12,735 nt of DNA, from positions 5,870-18,604 of the forward strand of contig NZUF01000002.1 of the NCBI GenBank assembly GCA_002696995.1, given 5' to 3'. Source of the stretch: Flammeovirgaceae bacterium (lineage in GTDB: Bacteria > Bacteroidota > Bacteroidia > Cytophagales > MED-G16). The position numbers were made by a program, and so were the translations under genes. The notes beneath the pieces were generated by a model. That model searched no databases. It worked only from the letters and a program-made list of their open reading frames with translations, and was not told the origin of the DNA. Numbering within the stretch: position 1 is the first letter of the stretch; every line of letters starts with the position of its first letter. Below, piece after piece: positions 7,663-12,735 of the stretch.

Positions 7663-7806
7663 CTATTTTAATTTATATATAAAAAAGAAAACAAAAGAAA
7701 TCATATAATACTCATATGAGTTTAATATTCCTACTAAAAAACTTTGGTAAATAGCATAAATTAGAAACACAAAAGAAAGTATGAGAACTAAATATTTAAT
7801 TTTCAT
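7663..7806 (-). CDS. 47-residue two-helix membrane protein (small ORF)
   Basis: An ATG at 7804-7806 on the minus strand opens a 47-codon frame ending at TAG 7663-7665. It starts inside the last codons of lptC (11-base overlap) and stops three bases before the CNNM gene's ATG, so it fills the only apparent hole between these genes exactly. The translation starts MKIKYLVLILSFVFLIYAIY, giving a first hydrophobic helix (about 5-27). A polar hinge with Asn-Ser-Tyr-Glu-Tyr-Tyr and a second helix, MISFVFFFIY at 35-44, follow, with a short basic tail KLK. Lys2 and Lys4 and the lysine tail suggest both ends lie in the cytoplasm. I do not recognise a family. The perfect fit between neighbours and the topology support a real gene, but AT-rich sequence can yield hydrophobic frames by chance. 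Confidence 0.6.
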   Translation of the reverse strand: MKIKYLVLILSFVFLIYAIYQSFLVGILNSYEYYMISFVFFFIYKLK

Positions 7807-8314
7807 CTATCTCAATAATACCAGAAGGTTTAAGTATCTCATAATCAGAAAAATTCTGATTTGAAACCATTCCCTCTCCTTTATGAATTTCATTACCCGT
7901 TTTAATTGTCACAAACTTTTCAGAAATAAACTTTTCATCATTTGGATACCAAAATAACTCTTCCGTCCTGAGCTCATCATTAGTTTCTAGATTAAATAAA
8001 ATAACATTTCCAGTTGCCTTAAAATAATTCTCATTCTCATATTTTATAACATGATTAGCCTGAAAAGAAGCAGAAATTGATTCGGAATTTTTAGAAAATA
8101 TATCCATATCTAAACCTTCAGGATATTTTTCTTCTCCTGAACTATAAACCTGATATAATCTTGCTTTCAGTTTAAATTTGACTTGAGCAGAATCAGAAAA
8201 AAAAGTATTCAAATCTTTAATCTCAATAACTGGACCTTCATAAGCTTCTTCAATTTTCTGAAAATTATTATTTGAACAAGAAAAAAATAAGATGGTAATT
8301 AGTAGTCGAAACAT
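7796..8314 (-). CDS. lptC: LPS export ABC transporter periplasmic component LptC, predicted lipoprotein
   Basis: LptC receives lipopolysaccharide from the inner-membrane LptBFG transporter and passes it to the LptA bridge. The 172-residue protein has the LptC beta-jellyroll pattern: EGPVIEIKDLNTFFSDSAQVKFKL (26-49), EKYPEGLDMDIFSK at 62-75, then the repeating strands with NYFKATGNVILFN at 95-107 and LRTEELFWYPNDEKFIS at 115-131. Unlike E. coli LptC, which has an uncleaved helix, this has a very short N-terminus with Cys13 after Leu-Phe-Phe-Ser, read as a degenerate lipobox. The start shares one base with the preceding stop (TAATG). It lies upstream of the small membrane ORF and CNNM gene, an order I recall from many Bacteroidota. 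Other lpt genes are outside the window. Confidence 0.85.
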   Translation of the reverse strand: MFRLLITILFFSCSNNNFQKIEEAYEGPVIEIKDLNTFFSDSAQVKFKLKARLYQVYSSGEEKYPEGLDMDIFSKNSESISASFQANHVIKYENENYFKATGNVILFNLETNDELRTEELFWYPNDEKFISEKFVTIKTGNEIHKGEGMVSNQNFSDYEILKPSGIIEIDEN

Positions 8315-9660
8315 TAATTTTCTTCACCTTTCTCAAGCAGCTCTCTTAGATCTTTTACTATTTGCCTGATTTCATTCTGGTCTTTCATTAACTCAACAAT
8401 GTAATATTTTAATTCAGATAATCCTGCTGTATTGTCTAGGTTTCCATCAGGAGCAGATTGAAGTTTTTCCAAAACTTCAGGAGCAAGTGATGTGTTTTGA
8501 TTTGATGATGAAAGATTAGCAATTTCTTTTTTAATTTCCTCTAAATCATTTTGAACTGAACTATTATCAATTTTCTCTGCTAGTTCCTGATAGGTTTCAA
8601 CAATCTCCTCAAGATAACTTTCATCAATATTAGATACTTTTGAACTACTTTTTTCCATTGCTTTTGAAAGATCTTTTAGTTCCTTTGAAAAGTTATTATC
8701 CTGTTTCCCAGAACCTTTGTTACTGGAGTTTAAAATTTCCTTAGCTAGTTCTTTAATTTCATCAATCTCTTTTGAAGTAAATAGTTTAAATTCATCTAAA
8801 TCCTTTTTGGTTTCTTCTTTAAAAGTATTTAACTCAGATCTTGAATCTGCAAGAGCTGTGTTTGCTAATAACTGTAAAGAAAAATTACGTAAATCGCTCA
8901 TGTCTTCCTTTAAATCTCCAATATAGTATATAAGACTATCAGCATTTAATGTCTCAGTAACATCATCATCTCTTTTTTGAAGATTCACATTTGCAAGAGT
9001 CACTTGTCTTAATAATTCTGTAGCAATATCAAGATTTTTCTTAAGTTCTTTAACTTCCTCAGTATCATCAACGCTTACATCAGTACTGTTATTAGTTAAA
9101 CTCTTTTCCTCTATTAATGTAGATATCTTATCTAAAAACTCATCATTATTTAGTGGATTACCCTCATCTGTTAACTGGGATGATATTTGTTCAGATAAAG
9201 TAGATAGGTCATCTTGAAGTTCTGAAAATTGATTAGAAACTTTTGATATATCTCTTCCAAGAGATTGTAATTCCTCATCATACACATTTGTATTATCTTG
9301 TAATTCTGCAACAAAATCAACATTAGACGCTAAAATACCCCTGTCATCAGAAGATAAAGCTTTTGATACTGAACTTAGAGCTCCAACCATAATTGATAGA
9401 ATGACACAAACAATTGCTAACTGAAAAGAAAAGTGAGCAAAATTTTTAGATTTATTTTTAAAAATAAAAAACCAGTAAGACGCTAATAAAATACCAACAA
9501 CAACTAAACCAATAACTATATTAAAAATATAATTAGAGTAAAGAGGAATTAAAAAATCTTGAATAACGAAAGCAATACCAGCATTTAATGCAAGGTTTTT
9601 TCCAAAGAGTCTTAGAACAGGGACACTTTCAATAAACTCAGGTAAATTAAATGTTTTCAT
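8314..9660 (-). CDS. Inner-membrane protein with long periplasmic coiled coil, unknown family
   Basis: A 448-residue protein I cannot assign. The N-terminal 100 residues hold membrane segments: a weak or re-entrant one at about 27-43, then clear helices at about 45-67 and 77-97. The basic loop FKNKSKNFAH between the last two should be cytoplasmic, which puts the long remainder in the periplasm. Residues about 115-445 are almost entirely polar, acidic and heptad-like, with Asn/Ser-rich breaks near 165-200, 311-325 and 385-412: several coiled-coil segments joined by flexible linkers. A YYI-type motif occurs twice (243-258 and 417-432). It shares a single base with the stops and starts on both sides. 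The layout recalls motor or tether proteins such as GldL/GldM or MotB, but I see none of their signature residues, so no function is assigned. Confidence 0.85.
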   Translation of the reverse strand: MKTFNLPEFIESVPVLRLFGKNLALNAGIAFVIQDFLIPLYSNYIFNIVIGLVVVGILLASYWFFIFKNKSKNFAHFSFQLAIVCVILSIMVGALSSVSKALSSDDRGILASNVDFVAELQDNTNVYDEELQSLGRDISKVSNQFSELQDDLSTLSEQISSQLTDEGNPLNNDEFLDKISTLIEEKSLTNNSTDVSVDDTEEVKELKKNLDIATELLRQVTLANVNLQKRDDDVTETLNADSLIYYIGDLKEDMSDLRNFSLQLLANTALADSRSELNTFKEETKKDLDEFKLFTSKEIDEIKELAKEILNSSNKGSGKQDNNFSKELKDLSKAMEKSSSKVSNIDESYLEEIVETYQELAEKIDNSSVQNDLEEIKKEIANLSSSNQNTSLAPEVLEKLQSAPDGNLDNTAGLSELKYYIVELMKDQNEIRQIVKDLRELLEKGEEN

Positions 9661-11027
9661 TATCTCTTATTCAAAGTTACTGTCTCATTAATCCAACATC
9701 CTGTATTCATTGACTCTCCAACTTCCTTGTTTTCATTAAATAATTCTTCCATAGATGGGAATTGTTCTCTTGCCTGATTAGCTTGAGCAGTTAACCCACC
9801 GCTCTTAAAAATATTATAAGCAGCTATGAAAACCAGTCTGTCTTTAACCCTACTTTTTCCTTCTCTACAATCATCATAAGAACCCATATATAAATTTCCT
9901 ATTAATTTATATGCCCCAGAGTTTTTAGAATTTAATGAAATAGACTTTCTAGCGTTGTTTCTTGATTTATTTTTATTTCCAATAACTGCATAAAGCTGAG
10001 CTTTATTTAAATAAACTTCAGACTTTTGTTCATTGTCATCTGAAGATTCTATTGCTCCGTCATAATATTTCAAAGAAGTTTCATAATTTTCATTAGCCTG
10101 TTCTCTTCCAGCAATAAATTTTGCTATTGCAAAATCTTTTTCATTAGTGAACATTATCTTAGCTGCTTCAAGAGCAATTTCAGAAGAAGTACATTTTCCG
10201 GTAATACTTAATTGAAAAATCTTTTTTGCAAGATTTACAATCTCATCAGAATATGTGATATCAACAGGAGTTAAAGTTTCATAATCTGTTTGAACAATTT
10301 CATCAGTTGGGGCTGAAGTTAAATCGATTAATTTAGGACCAAGAGTATTTTCGACAAAATTACAATCTACAGTGATAGTTGCAGTTAATAATTTATCGAC
10401 ATTATCCTGATACCTTCTTAACCTTGCTTCATTCTTTGGTTCGTTAGTAATTTTAAAAGAAATTGTATTTGAGATATTATCATAAATATTTAGTACCTCA
10501 TCATCAGAAATAGTTTTAGATGTTAATTTATGTTTTCTAACAATATCCATGAATGCAACCAAATTACTATTTCCAATTTTATTACCATTTAGTTCATATG
10601 CATTTTTAAACATATTATATAATACTTCATACTGAGTCTTATCCGACCTATAGAAAGAATAAGCAAAAGTTACTTTTCTGTTTTTAACATATGCTTCTCT
10701 CCCAAAATTTTCTATTCTCCCATCAAATAAGCTTAAAGACTTCTGGATTAATTCGTTTTTTCTAATAGGATCTTCTTCTTTATCAATTAGACACCTGTAA
10801 ATCTTAATTCCATTCTGATAGATTGATACATGGAGATTAGGAACATTATCAATTAACCAATCTAAATGTTCAACCGCGGACTCACAGTTCTGTTGTTTCA
10901 AATAATCTGTATATAATACGTTTCTCTCCTCTGCTTCCGATTTATTTTCTGGCCAGTTCCATCCTGGTTGAGCAAAAAGATATAGGGTATTAATAAATAA
11001 TATTAGGGTTAAAATTGATTTTTTCAT
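9660..11027 (-). CDS. Periplasmic TPR-repeat protein of unknown function
   Basis: Starting at the ATG at 11025-11027 gives 455 residues with a clean signal peptide, MKKSILTLILFINTLYLFA, cleaved before QPGW. An in-frame ATG at 11043-11045 would add six residues ahead of the signal and overlap the previous gene, so I prefer the inner start. The N-terminal half is helical with scattered cysteines. The C-terminal half contains TPR-like helix pairs (about 300-405), notably SEVYLNKAQLYAVIGNKNKS followed by ARKSISLNSKNSGAYKLIGN. The tail, EQFPSMEELFNENK then NTGCWINETVTLNKR, resembles the ending of a widespread Bacteroidota family annotated only as tetratricopeptide-repeat protein. It follows the barrel-protein gene by 10 bases and shares one base with the coiled-coil gene. 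TPR proteins are usually scaffolds, so a role linking envelope partners is reasonable but inferred. Confidence 0.82.
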   Translation of the reverse strand: MKKSILTLILFINTLYLFAQPGWNWPENKSEAEERNVLYTDYLKQQNCESAVEHLDWLIDNVPNLHVSIYQNGIKIYRCLIDKEEDPIRKNELIQKSLSLFDGRIENFGREAYVKNRKVTFAYSFYRSDKTQYEVLYNMFKNAYELNGNKIGNSNLVAFMDIVRKHKLTSKTISDDEVLNIYDNISNTISFKITNEPKNEARLRRYQDNVDKLLTATITVDCNFVENTLGPKLIDLTSAPTDEIVQTDYETLTPVDITYSDEIVNLAKKIFQLSITGKCTSSEIALEAAKIMFTNEKDFAIAKFIAGREQANENYETSLKYYDGAIESSDDNEQKSEVYLNKAQLYAVIGNKNKSRNNARKSISLNSKNSGAYKLIGNLYMGSYDDCREGKSRVKDRLVFIAAYNIFKSGGLTAQANQAREQFPSMEELFNENKEVGESMNTGCWINETVTLNKR

Positions 11028-11037
11028 AATATTAAAA

Positions 11038-12321
11038 TTAATCAAATTTTCTTTTAATAAACCAAATATTGTTTATTGAACTTCCAATGATGAATTTGAG
11101 ATAGTTTTCTTTAATTGATAATTTTTCTACATTTCCTCTTTTTCCTAACTCTAAACCAAGATTAATTCTTGAAATAGTACCTATTGGCAACGACATTCCA
11201 AATGTTACGGCGGTTGTATATAATTCTTCAGAATTTATTAAAAAAGGAGATTTTTTATATAATAACCCACCCCTGTAAGTAATCCTCTTAAAAAAACTAT
11301 TCACATTTTCCGCATCTGGAATAATCTCAATTCCTGATGATATCTGAAATTCAGATTTATAAGATTTTGAGGAATTATCATTATAACCACTACTACTATT
11401 CCAAGATCTTGTTCTAAATTCTAAACCAACAGATAATTTATCAATAATTTCATATGAAACTCCAATTCCAAAATTTTTAGGAATATTAAAATTAGATGCT
11501 ACATTATTATAAATTGTATCTATTACTAAGACTGAAAGAGAGTTTGGAATTTTTCTTTCAAGCTGAGAAAACCTAGTTGCATCTAAAGAAGAATTCAGAT
11601 CATAGATTATCCCAATTTTTAAAAAATTATCTTCTTTAAATTCATTTTTATAAAATAAACCAGTGGAAAGCGAAAGATCTTTAAATGATGATCTCTCAAA
11701 TAAATTTGTATAAAATTGTGGTTCATTTGAAATACTTGAAGAAATATTACTACTTATTTTACCAAAAACATAGGAACCTTTAAAGCCAAAAGAAAAATCA
11801 TTACCAAGTTTGAACCCATTAGAAAAATAAACTTCAGTAAGACCTCCTGAACCATCATAATTATAATTTACTAATGCAGAAGTGGGGTCCCCATTAATTC
11901 CATTTACTTGGTCTTGAGAAAAAAGTTTATAATTAGTATTGCTATATGGGTTAAAACCAATAGATGTTACCCATTTACCTCCTTTAAGCATTGGTATTCC
12001 AAAACCTATATAATTTATGTTACCATTACCTGTAATATCTTTATTTCTGTCATTTACAATTTGCCTTACATCAGAAGCAATTCCCATTTCAAATGTAGTG
12101 AACCTGTTGTAGACTAATGCTGCCGGGTTTTGATTATTTAAGTGCCAATATGATCCGTTACTAATCCCAACCCCACCCATAGCTAAATTATTAGCAAACG
12201 AATTATCTGAAATCTCACCAATTGGGTTAATTGAACTGAATGGAGTAGTGTCTTGAGCAACTGTTAATTTAGTTAGAAAAAAAAAGTATATTAGAAATAT
12301 ATTAATATGAATCCTATGCAT
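11038..12321 (-). CDS. Outer-membrane beta-barrel protein, FadL/OmpP1-like, unknown substrate
   Basis: A 427-residue exported protein. Its hydrophobic signal peptide ends LTKLTVA, with cleavage before Gln-Asp (after residue 22). The mature N-terminus carries NNLAMGGVGISN at 44-55 and NNQNPAALVYNRFTTFEMG at 62-80, the AMGG...NPA pattern seen in FadL/OmpP1/PorV-type barrels. The rest alternates amphipathic strands rich in Gly, Ser, Asn and aromatics, and it ends WFIKRKFD, an ending I associate with this Bacteroidota family. It should sit in the outer membrane as a roughly 14-strand barrel; the strand count is inferred. It is the first gene of the eleven-gene minus-strand run and diverges from anmK. 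Related loci often place a pantothenate kinase gene (coaX) upstream; none is seen here. Substrate is unknown. Confidence 0.8.
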   Translation of the reverse strand: MHRIHINIFLIYFFFLTKLTVAQDTTPFSSINPIGEISDNSFANNLAMGGVGISNGSYWHLNNQNPAALVYNRFTTFEMGIASDVRQIVNDRNKDITGNGNINYIGFGIPMLKGGKWVTSIGFNPYSNTNYKLFSQDQVNGINGDPTSALVNYNYDGSGGLTEVYFSNGFKLGNDFSFGFKGSYVFGKISSNISSSISNEPQFYTNLFERSSFKDLSLSTGLFYKNEFKEDNFLKIGIIYDLNSSLDATRFSQLERKIPNSLSVLVIDTIYNNVASNFNIPKNFGIGVSYEIIDKLSVGLEFRTRSWNSSSGYNDNSSKSYKSEFQISSGIEIIPDAENVNSFFKRITYRGGLLYKKSPFLINSEELYTTAVTFGMSLPIGTISRINLGLELGKRGNVEKLSIKENYLKFIIGSSINNIWFIKRKFD

Positions 12322-12342
12322 CTTTTTTTGTTAATTATTTGA

Positions 12343-12358
12343 AATGCAAAGATGCATT
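12343..12358. repeat. Inverted repeat AATGCA-N4-TGCATT in the OMP-anmK divergent gap, over a -7-like element
   Basis: A perfect 6-base inverted repeat with a 4-base spacer lies 21 bases upstream of the barrel-protein start and 33 bases upstream of anmK. On the minus strand the same bases contain CATCTTTG (12347-12354), seven of eight positions of the Bacteroidota -7 element TAnnTTTG, placed to give about a 15-20 base leader for the long run. It could be an operator over the promoter or an accident. No TTG at clean spacing is visible. Confidence 0.35.
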
Positions 12359-12391
12359 CTTTAGTTCATAAATAAAAAATAAAATTTCAGC

Positions 12392-12735
12392 ATGAATAAA
12401 AATTTATACAGTGTAATTGGTTTAATGTCAGGCACTTCTTGTGATGGACTAGATATTGCTCACTGTATTTTCTCAAAAATAAAAAATGAATGGCAATATG
12501 AATTAATAAATTTTGAGAGTGTCAACTACTCAAAACAAATGAGAAAAAAATTAATACAATGTAGTAAGTTAGACTCTTTATCATTGAAGAAGTTAGATAA
12601 CGAATTAGGTGATTTTTTTTCAAAAAGTTTAATGAATTTTATAAATCACAATAAAATATCTGCTGATTTAATTTCCTCTCACGGACACACAGTTTTTCAT
12701 GACATAAAACTGCAACTAACACACCAGATTGGTAA
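12392..12735 (+). CDS. anmK: Anhydro-N-acetylmuramic acid kinase, N-terminal part (cut by window edge)
   Basis: AnmK opens the anhydro ring of 1,6-anhydro-MurNAc and phosphorylates it to MurNAc-6-phosphate, feeding peptidoglycan fragments back into metabolism. The ATG at 12392 starts a frame of 114 full codons that runs off the window; the family is about 350-370 residues, so the catalytic aspartate region is not visible. The sugar-kinase phosphate loop GLMSGTSCDGLDIA is at 10-23 and SSHGHTVFH at 95-103, with HQIG at the window edge. Both blocks match the family, with Cys in place of the more usual Leu after GTS. It diverges from the outer-membrane protein gene across 70 bases that must hold both promoters. 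Confidence 0.95.
   Translation, partial: MNKNLYSVIGLMSGTSCDGLDIAHCIFSKIKNEWQYELINFESVNYSKQMRKKLIQCSKLDSLSLKKLDNELGDFFSKSLMNFINHNKISADLISSHGHTVFHDIKLQLTHQIG

Noticed and set aside
7843..7861. Perfect 8-base inverted repeat AATCAGAA-AAA-TTCTGATT inside the 3' part of lptC
   Set aside because: It could form a small hairpin in the mRNA, but it lies within coding sequence, is AT-rich, has no T run behind it, and the run continues downstream. A chance structure is the simpler reading.
1..12735. Search for tRNA, rRNA, CRISPR, insertion-sequence or phage signatures
   Set aside because: No direct-repeat arrays, transposase or integrase motifs, terminal inverted repeats or tRNA-like cloverleaf segments were seen. 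Coding sequence fills almost the whole window.

Overview
The window is very AT-rich and gene-dense. It looks like a chromosomal segment from a Bacteroidota member, most likely a free-living flavobacterium-like lineage with a streamlined genome. The evidence is a set of Bacteroidota-style versions of several families: DUF4783, the YcxB-like membrane protein, the 76-residue pterin dehydratase, short RsmI without a C-terminal extension, DUF4105/Lnb, lipoprotein LptC, the roughly 700-residue PpiD-type isomerase and the CNNM-CBS-CorC protein. Shine-Dalgarno sites are generally absent and gaps are very short. There are no tRNA or rRNA genes, CRISPR arrays, insertion sequences or phage genes, so I regard it as core genome rather than an island.

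Layout. Bases 1-608 hold the 5' two-fifths of gpmI (minus strand). It diverges from a plus-strand trio: a DUF4783 secreted protein, a two-helix YcxB-like membrane protein, and recX (664-1944), each overlapping the next. recX then runs tail-to-tail into a minus-strand run of eleven genes spanning 12321 down to 1937. In transcription order these are: an outer-membrane beta-barrel protein, a periplasmic TPR protein, an inner-membrane protein with a long coiled coil, LptC, a 47-residue two-helix protein, a CNNM/CBS/CorC transporter-like protein, a PpiD/SurA-type prolyl isomerase, DUF493, pterin-4a-carbinolamine dehydratase, RsmI, and a DUF4105/Lnb-type lipoprotein N-acyltransferase. No gap in the run exceeds 36 bases and most junctions overlap. 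At the right edge anmK (plus, truncated by the window) diverges from the run.

How the genes fit together. The long run mixes cell-envelope biogenesis (barrel protein, LPS export, periplasmic folding, lipoprotein acylation) with housekeeping functions (16S rRNA methylation, pterin recycling). GpmI (glycolysis) and AnmK (peptidoglycan recycling) flank it.

The least explained parts are the coiled-coil membrane protein at 8314-9660, which carries an internal YYI-type repeat, and the 47-residue membrane ORF at 7663-7806, which exactly fills the only apparent hole in the run. I found no clear signature of a novel defence or mobile system. The best candidate for something undescribed is the barrel/TPR/coiled-coil trio next to lptC, which could form an envelope-spanning assembly.
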